Shown here: positions 1 through 7,598 of the stretch, piece after piece | Layout of the letters: each line of letters begins with the position of its first letter | Position numbering within the stretch: position 1 is the first letter of the stretch | From: JACPSX01 sp035288405 [NCBI: bacterium] | GTDB lineage: Bacteria; JACPSX01 | Assembly: GCA_035288405.1 (NCBI GenBank) | Contig: DATEAK010000374.1 | Span: 1-16,720 of the forward strand | Reading direction: 5' to 3' | DNA length: 16,720 nucleotides | Translations under genes and position numbers: made by a program | Notes under the pieces: generated by a model | Databases searched by the model: none | What the model saw: only the letters and a program-made list of their open reading frames with translations | Told to the model about the DNA's origin: nothing

Positions 1-188
1 TGGTACGTGTTGGCCAGGATCATCTGCACCCCGCATTCGCGGAGCTCGGCTGGGGTCAAGCCCTTGACCGTTCCCTGGGTGCCTACAGGCATGAATGCAG
101 GCGTCTCTATGACTCCGTGTGGAGTGGTCAGACGCCCCACGCGGCCTGCGCTGTGAGGATCACGGGCGATAATCTCAAAGGAAGACAT
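1..188 (-). CDS. tgt: Queuine/preQ1 tRNA-guanine transglycosylase, 3' part missing
   Basis: Only the first 62 codons are in the window. They start with ATG at 188 ([10 protein letters not shown]) and run off the left edge. The family exchanges guanine 34 of GUN-anticodon tRNAs for preQ1 in the cytoplasm, as part of queuosine synthesis. The recognisable part is the conserved opening of the Tgt barrel: [20 protein letters not shown] followed by [15 protein letters not shown] and then ILANTY. The catalytic aspartates and the zinc site lie outside the window and cannot be checked. It begins 21 bp after the mlaD stop, so it is probably the next gene of the same transcript. Its Shine-Dalgarno sequence is weak. 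Confidence 0.93.
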   Translation of the reverse strand, partial: MSSFEIIARDPHSAGRVGRLTTPHGVIETPAFMPVGTQGTVKGLTPAELRECGVQMILANTY

Positions 189-209
189 AGTCGTTCTTCA
201 GGATGAAAA

Positions 210-1796
210 CTATTTGGTCGGAATCGGAGCGCGTGTCAGGAGGTACTTGAGATCCTCGTCGTCGAAGGCAAATCCGCCGCCCAGGAACAGAGCACGCAGG
301 CGGGGGTTTAGGATCTGATCCATCCCGGCGTTGATGAAGAAAGGTTTGTAGAGGTCGTATCGGGTCGTAAACTTTAGGTGCGGCTTGAGATCCGTGCTTC
401 TATCTGGGTTGAAATCAAATCCTTCCAGGGACGCTGTGAGGCGGTCTTTGAGGAAGAGCTGATCGACTCCCGCGCCGAACGTGGATTCCACCAATCCCCC
501 GCGAACCACGGTATTGTAGAAACGCTTGGCATACTCGACGCTGAACTTGAGTTTTCGCGCAGTGCGCTCTTCCGAGGTCGTGGGTCCGTTGGGCGGATTC
601 AACTGGGTCTGGACGGTATTGATCTTCCCCCGGGGGTCGTCCACGATCTCGACGAGGTAATATTTGTCCTCACGGGGCTGGATCTTTAGAGAGAAGTACC
701 CCTTGGTATCCCCGTGACGGGTCAGGTACTCTCCTCTCAAACCCACGTTGAACTTGAAAGCGTCCGTGGCCGAGACCAGCTTATTGACGCCGGCCAGGGT
801 CTCGTTCAGGTTCTTGTAAGCGGTGTCTTCAGTGACCAGTTTTCCGATGGTCCCTTCACCGCGTGCGATCTTGTCTGTGATCGTGTTCATGGATTCCAGC
901 GTCTTCTCCAGCTTTTCGGTGGAAGTGCGCAGGTTTTCCATGGTCCCCTTCAAGTTTTCCCGGTTTTCGGTGACCACGCCCTGCAAATTGGTGGAGAGGG
1001 TATCGAGGCTCTTGACAAGGCCGGGAGTATCTTGTTTCAGGGTGGACGAGAACTGCTCCAGGTTATGCAGGGTGTTTCCCAGAGGGGCCTGGTTTTCCTG
1101 CACAAGGGTTTTCAGGCTCTGGGTCAGGGTTTCCGTGTTGTTCATGATGGCGTTAAAGCGGTCCTTGTTCAAGGACACTGAATCATTCAAGTTGTTCACG
1201 AGGGCGGTCAAGTTTTGCCGGTTGGAGATCACCAACTGGTTCAGGTTTGCCGCCAGGGCGTCCACGTTGACGAGGATGCGCTTGAGGTTCTCTTCCCCCT
1301 GGGGGCTGCCCAAGACGTTTTTCAGGGAAGACGTGAGCTGTTTTGCGTCATCCGTAACACCGGCGAGGCGGGTGACCAGCTCGTCAAAATCCGAGGTGCG
1401 CCTCGTTTGCTGGATGGATTCCCCGCTTTTCAAGTACTGGGCTTCCTGAACGGGTTCCGAAATCTCGACATACTTCTCGCCCAGGAGACCTTGGGTGCGG
1501 ATCGCCATCACGGCATTCTTCTTGATCTGGTACTTGGGATCAATCCGCAGAGTCACCTGGGCTTTGCCGCCGACCAAATCGATTTTCTCGACTTCCCCCA
1601 CGCGCACTCCTGCCACTTTGACGGGGGCCTTGACATCCAGGCCGGCGACTGTGTCAAGGACTGCGGTGAGAAGATATCCCGGCTTTTTCCCAAAGTGAAT
1701 TCCGCCCAAACGGAAGGTCATGTAGGTGAGCAGGACGATTCCCGCCAGCACAAAGAGTCCGACTTTCGCTTCTGGTGACAGCCCCTTACGCGCCAT
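210..1796 (-). CDS. mlaD: Long MlaD-type MCE lipid-transport protein with C-terminal beta-rich region
   Basis: 528 residues, starting at ATG 1796 after a GGTGGGGGA ribosome site. Residues 11-30 form one membrane anchor. Residues about 40-115 are the MCE domain, with the VAGLDVKAPVKVAGVRVGEV signature and the LLGEKYVEI strand. Residues about 135-340 are a long heptad-like helical region rich in N, L, T and Q. Residues about 347-520 alternate polar and hydrophobic residues in many short strands and end in a RYDLYKPFFINAGMDQILNP ... LGGGFAFDDEDLKYLL stretch. Classical MlaD is about 180 residues, so this one is nearly three times longer. The family forms periplasmic rings or tubes that pass phospholipids between the membranes, with MlaE and MlaF as the inner-membrane ABC engine; both lie just upstream. 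The helical middle plus beta-rich end resembles the long MlaD of Veillonella parvula, described as reaching an outer-membrane barrel. That role here is inference. Confidence 0.92.
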   Translation of the reverse strand: MARKGLSPEAKVGLFVLAGIVLLTYMTFRLGGIHFGKKPGYLLTAVLDTVAGLDVKAPVKVAGVRVGEVEKIDLVGGKAQVTLRIDPKYQIKKNAVMAIRTQGLLGEKYVEISEPVQEAQYLKSGESIQQTRRTSDFDELVTRLAGVTDDAKQLTSSLKNVLGSPQGEENLKRILVNVDALAANLNQLVISNRQNLTALVNNLNDSVSLNKDRFNAIMNNTETLTQSLKTLVQENQAPLGNTLHNLEQFSSTLKQDTPGLVKSLDTLSTNLQGVVTENRENLKGTMENLRTSTEKLEKTLESMNTITDKIARGEGTIGKLVTEDTAYKNLNETLAGVNKLVSATDAFKFNVGLRGEYLTRHGDTKGYFSLKIQPREDKYYLVEIVDDPRGKINTVQTQLNPPNGPTTSEERTARKLKFSVEYAKRFYNTVVRGGLVESTFGAGVDQLFLKDRLTASLEGFDFNPDRSTDLKPHLKFTTRYDLYKPFFINAGMDQILNPRLRALFLGGGFAFDDEDLKYLLTRAPIPTK

Positions 1797-1811
1797 GATT
1801 CCCCCACCTGA

Positions 1812-2564
1812 TCAGTTAACGGTGATGGGTCCCTCCGACTTCCCCTGAATAAATTGCTGCACGATCGGATTCTCGGAGGACTGGATCTGAGAAGGAGTTC
1901 CGATCTCTATCAGTTTCCCCTGATGAAGCATAGCAATGCGGGTCCCGATTCTGTAAGCCCCTTCGATGTCGTGGCTGATAACGACCGAGGTGACGTGCAG
2001 GTGTTTGCGGGTGTCGATGATGAGGCGGTTGATGGAATCGCACAGGATCGGGTCGAGTCCGGTCGTCGGTTCATCGTAGAGGAGAATCTCCGGATTGAGA
2101 GCAATGGCCCGAGCCAATCCCACCCGCTTACGCATTCCTCCGGAAAGCTCATCGGGCATTTTCTCTTCCACTCCCTCCAGACCCACCAGTTTCAGCTTCT
2201 GCCGGACAGCCTCCGCAATTTCCCGATCCGACATTTTCGTGTGTTCCTGCAGAGGAAAGGCCACGTTCTCTCCCACGGTCATGGAATCAAACAGGGCCGA
2301 TTGTTGAAAAAGCATCCCGAACTTCCTGCGCACCTCGTTGAGCTCGCGCTCATCCATCCGGGTGATCTCCCGCCCGTCGATAAAAATTTCTCCCCGGTCA
2401 GGCTTCAAAAGACCGATCAGGTGCTTGAGGAAAACGCTCTTCCCTTCCCCGCTGCGGCCGATGACGACCAGGGTTTCCCCTTCCTCAACGCTGAGATCGA
2501 TTCCTCGCAGGACCTCCTGCCCGTTAAATGACTTGTAAAGATCTGACACTTCAATCTTGGCCAC
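1812..2564 (-). CDS. mlaF: MlaF-type phospholipid ABC transporter ATPase
   Basis: I place the start at GTG 2564 (MAKIEVSDLYKSF), giving 250 residues; an open stretch upstream reaches into mlaE and does not look like protein. A GAGG lies about 10 nt before the GTG. All ABC motifs are present: Walker A GRSGEGKS at 36-43, Q-loop FQQ near 86-88, signature LSGGMRKR at 140-147, Walker B ILLYDEP at 160-166 and the switch histidine H198. The long ARAIALNPEILLYDEPTTGLDP block and the 'GKLIEIGTP' end fit the MlaF/MKL subfamily. It powers lipid movement through MlaE at the inner membrane. No STAS protein (MlaB), its usual regulatory partner in Enterobacteria, is found beside it. It is followed 15 bp later by mlaD. 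Confidence 0.95.
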   Translation of the reverse strand: MAKIEVSDLYKSFNGQEVLRGIDLSVEEGETLVVIGRSGEGKSVFLKHLIGLLKPDRGEIFIDGREITRMDERELNEVRRKFGMLFQQSALFDSMTVGENVAFPLQEHTKMSDREIAEAVRQKLKLVGLEGVEEKMPDELSGGMRKRVGLARAIALNPEILLYDEPTTGLDPILCDSINRLIIDTRKHLHVTSVVISHDIEGAYRIGTRIAMLHQGKLIEIGTPSQIQSSENPIVQQFIQGKSEGPITVN

Positions 2565-2632
2565 GGTATCAAGCCTCAGAATAGCACAGGTTTGAAGAAA
2601 AGAACAACCGCCAGCAACTTCTCCGCCAAAGT

Positions 2633-3406
2633 TTAAAACATCAGGGCGGTCAGGAAGTAATCGGAAATTATAATGAGAATGGAGGACAAAACGACCGAAC
2701 CGGTCGTCGCCCGACCCACCCCTTCCGCTCCCCCCTGCGTGTTGAAGCCTTTGTAGCATCCGATCAGTGTCAAGATCAACCCGAAGAACGCGGACTTGAT
2801 GAGGCCGTTGATCAGATCGCTCATCTCGACATATCTCGTGGTGTTATGCATGTAGGCGACGGCATTGATCCCCAGCAATTCCACGCCCACGAAGTAGCCG
2901 CCTACCACGCCGATGAAGTCGCCGATCACCGTAAGGAAGGGAAGCATGAGAATCCCGGCTACCAGGCGGGGGACAATCAGGTACTTCACCGGGTTGGTGG
3001 CCAGGGTATAGAGGGCATCGATTTGTTCGGTGACCCGCATGGTGCCAATCTCGGCGGCCATGGCGGAGCCGGCCCTGGCGGTCACCATGATACCGGTAAG
3101 CACAGGTCCCAGCTCCCGGGTCATGGAGAGCCCCACAATGGCTCCCACCAAGTTCTCGGCGTTGAACTTCTTAAAGCCGATGTAGGTCTGCAGGGCCAGT
3201 ACCATTCCCGTAAAGGCCCCGGTGAGAAGAACCACCGCGACCGACTTTACCCCCACGAACTCCATCTGTTTGAGGATATGGCGCCAGCGCAGTGGTGGCA
3301 CGACGAGCCACTGGATGGACTGCACCAACAGGAGGAGGATCTTCCCCATCTCCACCACCAGATCTTCGATGCTTTGTCCGATGAATTCCAGAATTCGTGC
3401 CATCAT
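2633..3406 (-). CDS. mlaE: MlaE-type ABC transporter permease
   Basis: 257 residues from ATG 3406; a second ATG follows at 3403, and GGGGAAAA lies just upstream. An in-frame extension back to 3457 exists but overlaps alr and has no family similarity. Five or six hydrophobic segments are visible. The family hallmarks are clear: TRELGPVLTGIMVTARAGSA, then AAEIGTMRVTEQIDAL (the coupling region to MlaF), and near the end YKGFNTQGGAEGVGRATTGS. MlaE is the inner-membrane permease on which the MCE ring sits; it moves phospholipids between the membrane and the MlaD channel. It starts 1 bp after the alr stop, so the two are very likely co-translated. 68 bp separate it from mlaF, with no terminator seen. 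Confidence 0.95.
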   Translation of the reverse strand: MMARILEFIGQSIEDLVVEMGKILLLLVQSIQWLVVPPLRWRHILKQMEFVGVKSVAVVLLTGAFTGMVLALQTYIGFKKFNAENLVGAIVGLSMTRELGPVLTGIMVTARAGSAMAAEIGTMRVTEQIDALYTLATNPVKYLIVPRLVAGILMLPFLTVIGDFIGVVGGYFVGVELLGINAVAYMHNTTRYVEMSDLINGLIKSAFFGLILTLIGCYKGFNTQGGAEGVGRATTGSVVLSSILIIISDYFLTALMF

Positions 3407-3407
3407 C

Positions 3408-4595
3408 TTATTTTCCCCGCGTTCCTGTGGAGGCGCGCTGGCGCCTGGGCTTTGCACCTCGGGGTTTCGCTGGCTCCACTCCCCCTGTATACACGCGGGG
3501 GACCCTCTTGGAAACGCAGCAGTAAATTTCGTAAGGAATCGTATTGAGGGCCCGGGCCCAATCCTCGGCGGAAATTTTCTGGTCTCCTTGACGTCCCAGG
3601 AGTACCACCTCGTCTTCCACCTGAATTCCTGGAATGTCGGTGCCGTCGATCATGATCAGGTCCATGCACACGCGGCCCACCAGGGGTGCCTTCTTTCCCC
3701 GCACCAGGACGTTCCAGCGATTGGACAGAAGCCGGTTGAAACCATCCGCGTATCCGACGGGAAGAGTGGCGATCCGGCTCGGACGCTCCGTGCGGAAGGT
3801 TCCCCCGTAGCTGATGGCGGAGCCGGCCGGCAAATCCTGGAGGTGCAGAACTCGGGTCTTCCATGTCATCACAGGGCACAGTGGGATTCGTTGAATCATT
3901 TGAGGGGAAGGGTAGGAGCCGTAGAGCATGATACCGGGTCGTACCATTTCAAAGCATCCCCGGGGCCCGTCCAGCACTGCAGCACTGTTGGCTGCGTGTC
4001 GTCGAGGAATCCGGATGCCCTGGGCGCGCACCGCATCGGCGGTCTTTTGGAAGAGAGACACTTGGTGCTCCGTATAACTCTTGTCGGGATCATCGGCGCA
4101 GGCGAGGTGGGTCAAAACTCCGGCGATCTTCACCCCGGGTTCCCGGGCCATTTGCACTGCGGCGGGTACAACCTGGTCGGGCAAAAGACCCAAACGCCCC
4201 ATGCCGGTGTCAACCTTTATATGGATGCGTGCCCGCTTTCCCGCGGCCCGGGCCGCCGCCCCCAGGGCTCGTACCACCGGGAGAGACCACACGACGACCT
4301 CCAAATCTCCCGCCACGGTCTGTGGAGCTTGCTCGGGAAAGATGCCTCCCAGGACGAGGATGGGGGCTTGAATCCCCGTCTCGCGGAGTTCCAGGCCTTC
4401 CTCGACACGGGCCACTCCCAGACCGAACGCTCCTTGGCGCATGAGTTCACGGCTCACGACAGCGGCTCCGTGCCCGTAGGCATCCGCCTTGACCACGCCC
4501 AGAATGTCCACCTGCTCTCCAACTTGCGCACGCACGACGGCCAGATTGTGAGCCAGAGCGTCCAGGTCAATAATGGCTTCACTTGCTCTTGTCAT
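3408..4595 (-). CDS. alr: Alanine racemase
   Basis: 395 residues from ATG 4595 (MTRASEAIIDLDALAHN), chosen because AAAGG sits 6 nt upstream; a TTG at 4619 would add eight poorly conserved residues. The PLP enzyme interconverts L- and D-alanine for peptidoglycan. The PLP lysine is K36 in VVKADAYGHG. The second catalytic base is Y263 in AISYGGTF. HIKVDTGMGRLG, VGRVCMDLIMID and IPYEIYCCVSKRVPRVY complete the alpha/beta barrel and the C-terminal domain. The end is a basic, proline- and arginine-rich tail of about 25 residues after VYTGG, longer than in most family members. The start overlaps the dnaB stop by 17 nt, and mlaE begins 1 bp after its stop. Placement after rplI-dnaB suggests it is transcribed with them. 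Confidence 0.96.
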   Translation of the reverse strand: MTRASEAIIDLDALAHNLAVVRAQVGEQVDILGVVKADAYGHGAAVVSRELMRQGAFGLGVARVEEGLELRETGIQAPILVLGGIFPEQAPQTVAGDLEVVVWSLPVVRALGAAARAAGKRARIHIKVDTGMGRLGLLPDQVVPAAVQMAREPGVKIAGVLTHLACADDPDKSYTEHQVSLFQKTADAVRAQGIRIPRRHAANSAAVLDGPRGCFEMVRPGIMLYGSYPSPQMIQRIPLCPVMTWKTRVLHLQDLPAGSAISYGGTFRTERPSRIATLPVGYADGFNRLLSNRWNVLVRGKKAPLVGRVCMDLIMIDGTDIPGIQVEDEVVLLGRQGDQKISAEDWARALNTIPYEIYCCVSKRVPRVYTGGVEPAKPRGAKPRRQRASTGTRGK

Positions 4596-5931
4596 TGTAG
4601 CCTTTGGCGAGGTTTTCAAACCGGGTATACTCTTTGAGAAAGACCAGTTCGAAACTCCCCGTGGGTCCGTTGCGCTGTTTGCCGATGATCACTTCTGCGG
4701 TCCCCGGGGTTTCCGTCCTCTCGTTGTACATCTCATCCCGGTACAGAAACATAACCAAGTCCGCATCCTGCTCGATGGCGCCGGACTCGCGCAAATCTGC
4801 GAGCTGAGGTCTCTTCCTCTCGCGCTGCTCCACGGCTCGGGATAGCTGGGAGAGGGCCACGACAGGGACCCGCAGTTCCTTGGCGAGTTCTTTGAGTGAG
4901 CGGGTAATTTCGGAAATCTCCTGCTGGCGGTTCTCCGCCCGGCTACGCCCCTGAATGAGCTGCAAATAATCGATGATGACGAGTCCCAGGCGTTTCTGCT
5001 CCGCTTGGAGACGGCGAGCCTTGGCGCGGATGTTTAAAACCGAGAGTGCCGGGGAGTCATCGATGAAGATCGGAGCCTCGTAGAGAGCGGCTGCGGCTCG
5101 GGCCAAAGCGGTGTGCTCTTCCCTGCGCAGGAAACCGGTCCGTACACTGGTGGAGCTCACCTGCGCATCGGAGCACAGCAGGCGGATCCCCAGCTGTTCC
5201 TTGCTCATCTCCAGGCTGAAGACGGCCACCGGGAGCTTGGCTTCCACGGCCACGTGGCGGGCGATGTTCAGGGCAAAGCTGGTCTTTCCCATGCTGGGCC
5301 GGCCTGCGATGACAATTAAATCGGAGGGTTGAAACCCCGCGGTCATCTCGTTGAGCTTTTCAAAGCCGGTGGGGACTCCCGTGACGAGCTCTTTGCGATC
5401 GTAGAGGCTTTCGATGTGGCGCAGACTTTCCTTGACTACCTGGTCGAGGCTTACGAAGGCCGGCTGAATCCGTCTTTCGGAAATCTCAAAGATGGCCCGC
5501 TCCGCCCGGTCCAGGAGTATATCCACGTCATCGCCCTCTTCGTAACTTTGGGTAACGATTTCGGTGGCGGACTGGATGAGGGCGCGCAGGACATATTTCT
5601 CCCGCACAATCATGCTGTGGAAGCGGACGTTGGCTGCCGTGGGGACCATATCCGTGAGGCTGGCCAGGTAGGCGACCCCTCCCACGGCCTCGATTTCCCC
5701 CCTGGCCCGCAGGCGTTCTTGCAGAGTGAGCAGGTCGATGGGCTCGCTTCTCTCGAAGAGGTCGAGCATGGCCTGGAAGATCTTGCGGTGAGAGCCGCTG
5801 TAAAATTGGTCGTCCTGGAGGATGTCCAGAACTCGTGACAAAGCTTCGTTTTCTTTAAGAATAGCACCCAGAACGCACTGCTCTGCCTCGAGACTCTGGG
5901 GTGGAACTTTGTGAATCGCCGCCGTCTCCAC
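4579..5931 (-). CDS. dnaB: Replicative DNA helicase DnaB
   Basis: 450 residues, GTG start at 5931, with GAGGAG inside the end of rplI as ribosome site. The N-terminal DnaB domain covers about residues 8-110 (PPQSLEAEQCVLGAIL, then VGGVAYLASLTDMVPTAANV). A linker helix follows, then the RecA-like motor from about 180: Walker A GRPSMGKTS at 210-218, FSLEMSKEQL near 238-247, Walker B VIIDYLQL at 318-325, SQLSRAVEQR, and the GKQRNGPTG loop holding the arginine finger near R420. This is the usual length and no intein interrupts the motor. It forms the hexamer that unwinds DNA at replication forks. It lies 6 bp after rplI, a very widespread pairing. A DciA-like gene, the probable helicase partner in bacteria lacking DnaC or DnaI, lies at 14767-15249. 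Confidence 0.98.
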   Translation of the reverse strand: METAAIHKVPPQSLEAEQCVLGAILKENEALSRVLDILQDDQFYSGSHRKIFQAMLDLFERSEPIDLLTLQERLRARGEIEAVGGVAYLASLTDMVPTAANVRFHSMIVREKYVLRALIQSATEIVTQSYEEGDDVDILLDRAERAIFEISERRIQPAFVSLDQVVKESLRHIESLYDRKELVTGVPTGFEKLNEMTAGFQPSDLIVIAGRPSMGKTSFALNIARHVAVEAKLPVAVFSLEMSKEQLGIRLLCSDAQVSSTSVRTGFLRREEHTALARAAAALYEAPIFIDDSPALSVLNIRAKARRLQAEQKRLGLVIIDYLQLIQGRSRAENRQQEISEITRSLKELAKELRVPVVALSQLSRAVEQRERKRPQLADLRESGAIEQDADLVMFLYRDEMYNERTETPGTAEVIIGKQRNGPTGSFELVFLKEYTRFENLAKGYNDKSK

Positions 5932-5937
5932 GGGAAC

Positions 5938-6384
5938 TCACTCCTCTGGGACCACCTTCACCGTAATCTTGACTGTCAGCTGGGGGTGCAATCGAATCGG
6001 AACTTCGTGCTCTCCCAGAGTTTTGATGAGGCCTTCCATCTCGATCTTTTTGCGGTCGATCTCGATTCCCTTCTCCTGGAAGAAATCTACGATATCCTGA
6101 GCGGTGACGGAACCAAATAGTTTATCTTCCTCTCCCGCTTTGCGGGCGATCACACAGGAAATCGACTGCAGGTGCTTGGCGATCTCGTCGGCCTCTTTTT
6201 TTGCTTTTCGGAGGCGATCCTGGACCACTCGTTTCTCGGCTTCCAGCCGCTTCACCTCTCTGGGAGTTGCTTGCACCGCTTTTCCTTGGGGAATAAGAAA
6301 ATTCCGGCCGTAACCATCGGCAACATCCACAACCTCGCCAGCCTCTCCCACGTTGGCGACATTTTCCTGCAAGATGACTTTCAT
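5938..6384 (-). CDS. rplI: Large-subunit ribosomal protein bL9
   Basis: 148 residues, the normal length, from ATG 6384 with GGAG 9 nt upstream. The N-terminal globular domain is unmistakable: MKVILQENVANVGEAGEVVD followed by VADGYGRNFLIPQGKAVQAT. The long connecting helix is about residues 42-75 (EVKRLEAEKRVVQDRLRKAK). The C-terminal domain contains LFGSVTAQDIVDFFQEKGIEIDRKKI and ends in VKITVKVVPEE. bL9 binds 23S rRNA near the L1 stalk and affects frame maintenance. It sits 19 bp after the DUF2232 gene and 6 bp before dnaB. Confidence 0.98.
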   Translation of the reverse strand: MKVILQENVANVGEAGEVVDVADGYGRNFLIPQGKAVQATPREVKRLEAEKRVVQDRLRKAKKEADEIAKHLQSISCVIARKAGEEDKLFGSVTAQDIVDFFQEKGIEIDRKKIEMEGLIKTLGEHEVPIRLHPQLTVKITVKVVPEE

Positions 6385-6403
6385 TGCTTGATTCTCCTTG
6401 AAA

Positions 6404-7369
6404 TCAATGCCTCAGCTTCCGAGGATCCATCCAGATGTCAAAGACCCCCAGGCTGGCCAGAAGAAGCAAGCCCCAGGGGGTGCCTAAGAGGAAGAAGTAG
6501 CAAATCCCGCGCAAAAACCGAGGGGAGCTCCATCGATCAAACAGGGAACCCATAACTCCAAGCCCCTGCAGCAGGTAGACCAGCAGAGAAATAAGTATGC
6601 CGTTTAGACCAGCGATCCGCACGGCACCCACGGGGACCAGCAGAGCAAATCCGCTGGCGATCAGCCCCCACACCAGAAAGTCAGGTGCGTGCCAGGTCTT
6701 GAGGGATTGGGAAAAGGAGACCTGCTCTCCTTCCCACCGTAGCCACAGGAAGCGTAAGAGCCCGTAGTTCACAAATGCCACACCGAAGTACCAGAAAACT
6801 CCCAGGGCCGGCAAGGAGCGCAGGAAAAAACGGGCTGCCCCTGCCACCTGTTCCCGAACTTCCCCTACCTGTTCCGGGGTCATTCCCATGCGCCGGTAGA
6901 ATTCAAGGCTCATCTGAACTACGGCGTCGACCTGTTCACGTGCAACCGTGATCGGATTGAGCCCGCTCGCCCAGAGAAATACAGCCAGAGTCCCGAATCC
7001 GATCAGAAACGGGAAAATGACTCCCGCCGTCAGCACGACTGCCGGAGATCTCTTCCGCCGCACTCCCTCCCCGATGACCAGCGATAACATACCATATTCC
7101 AGGAGAAAGAGGATTGCTGAGTCGACCCCGCCCCACAAATAGGCTGTTGCCAGGGCAAAAGCGGTTGCCAAAACTCCGGCGGTCGCCCCCCGATGCACAT
7201 GAAGGTAAAGGAGTGGCAGTGGGGTGAAAAGGGAGAGAAAAATCCCCAGCCCGGGCACAAGCCCCGGGGAACGGAACAGCAAGACGGACAGGCTCCCGAA
7301 GAGAGCAAGAAACAGCGGGTGCCCGACTGGCCACTTCTGATTGCCGAAAATGCGGTTCACTTTTTTCAT
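6404..7369 (-). CDS. DUF2232 (YybS-like) polytopic membrane protein
   Basis: 321 residues from ATG 7369. About eight hydrophobic segments are seen, roughly at 17-35, 38-56, 62-80, 84-100, 109-134, 184-208, 231-250 and 256-275, with a further one at 289-311. A soluble amphipathic stretch (about 141-180, QVDAVVQMSLEFYRRMGMTP) lies in the middle, as in YybS. The position between rpsR and rplI is characteristic of DUF2232 proteins in Firmicutes and Desulfobacterota. The biochemical role of the family is not established; the fold resembles small-substrate membrane carriers, but no substrate can be named. The start has no clear Shine-Dalgarno sequence, and three 24-bp repeats end only 12 bp upstream. 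The next in-frame stop upstream is 24-27 bp before the ATG, so no longer form is possible. Confidence 0.85.
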   Translation of the reverse strand: MKKVNRIFGNQKWPVGHPLFLALFGSLSVLLFRSPGLVPGLGIFLSLFTPLPLLYLHVHRGATAGVLATAFALATAYLWGGVDSAILFLLEYGMLSLVIGEGVRRKRSPAVVLTAGVIFPFLIGFGTLAVFLWASGLNPITVAREQVDAVVQMSLEFYRRMGMTPEQVGEVREQVAGAARFFLRSLPALGVFWYFGVAFVNYGLLRFLWLRWEGEQVSFSQSLKTWHAPDFLVWGLIASGFALLVPVGAVRIAGLNGILISLLVYLLQGLGVMGSLFDRWSSPRFLRGICYFFLLGTPWGLLLLASLGVFDIWMDPRKLRH

Positions 7370-7381
7370 CCCGAGGCCGGA

Positions 7382-7453
7382 GCCTGTCCTGAGCTAGGTC
7401 GAAGGACCTGTCCTGAGCCAAGTCGATGGGCTTGCCCTGATCTGTGTCGAAGG
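7382..7453. repeat. Three tandem 24-bp repeats (TTCGAC...CTCAGGACAGG type)
   Basis: Three adjoining 24-bp units lie at 7382-7405, 7406-7429 and 7430-7453. On the minus strand each has the pattern CC(T/A)TCGAC, six variable bases, then TCAGG(A/G)CA(G/A)G plus one base. The first two units listed are closest to each other; the 7430-7453 unit has drifted most. Because 24 is divisible by three, one frame reads repeated FDLAQDR-like octapeptides; peptides of this kind are familiar as spurious annotations in many environmental genomes (recalled, not searched). I take it as an interspersed non-coding repeat. There are no spacers between units, so it is not a CRISPR. Confidence 0.8.
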
Positions 7454-7500
7454 GGCTGTTCCAACTCTCCTCGGACCTATCCCCATCGGATTTGCGGGTC

Positions 7501-7523
7501 AAAAAAGCACCCGACCTCGGAGC
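7501..7523 (-). terminator. Possible intrinsic terminator after rpsR
   Basis: In transcript direction GCTCCG and CGGGTGC can pair around an AGGT loop, with one wobble pair and one bulged base, and are followed directly by six T residues. It lies about 220 bp after the rpsR stop, so it would end or attenuate the rpsF-ssb-rpsR message before the DUF2232-rplI-dnaB-alr-mla genes. The stem is short and imperfect, hence moderate confidence. Confidence 0.4.
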
Positions 7524-7537
7524 ATCTCCTGCAACGG

Positions 7538-7598
7538 GTTCCTCCCCGTGAGGAACAACGGAATGTTCCTGCTGACAAGAAGCAAGCCCGCTTTGTCA
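7538..7598 (-). promoter_or_regulatory. Cluster of overlapping hairpins upstream of the putative terminator
   Basis: Three inverted repeats lie here. 7538-7556 has seven perfect pairs (GTTCCTC/GAGGAAC, 5-nt loop). 7551-7570 has seven perfect pairs (AGGAACA/TGTTCCT, 6-nt loop). 7573-7598 has TGACAA/TTGTCA plus three more pairs beyond a 2-nt bulge. The first two share bases 7551-7556 and cannot form together. In transcript order they precede the T-run stem at 7501-7523, the layout expected of an attenuator. No regulator is known from the sequence. Confidence 0.35.

Noticed and set aside
2565-2759. N-terminal extension of MlaF
   Set aside because: The extra 65 residues overlap mlaE, are compositionally odd and precede the conserved ABC start; GTG 2564 fits better.
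3222-4637. A 471-codon open frame on the plus strand
   Set aside because: It lies opposite mlaE and alr, both with complete family motifs. Its translation has no recognisable domain and reflects codon bias of the real strand.
4579-5931. Intein or split in dnaB
   Set aside because: The protein is 450 residues with continuous Walker A, Walker B and arginine-finger motifs; nothing interrupts them.
7382-7453. CRISPR array
   Set aside because: The 24-bp units abut with no spacers, only three units exist and no cas gene is present.
6936-7502. A 188-codon minus-strand frame reading through the 24-bp repeats into the DUF2232 gene
   Set aside because: It overlaps a well-supported membrane protein in another frame, and its distinctive peptide is only the translated repeat.
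7488-7506. TTGACC at the T-run as a promoter for the DUF2232 operon
   Set aside because: No acceptable -10 hexamer lies 15-19 bp downstream.
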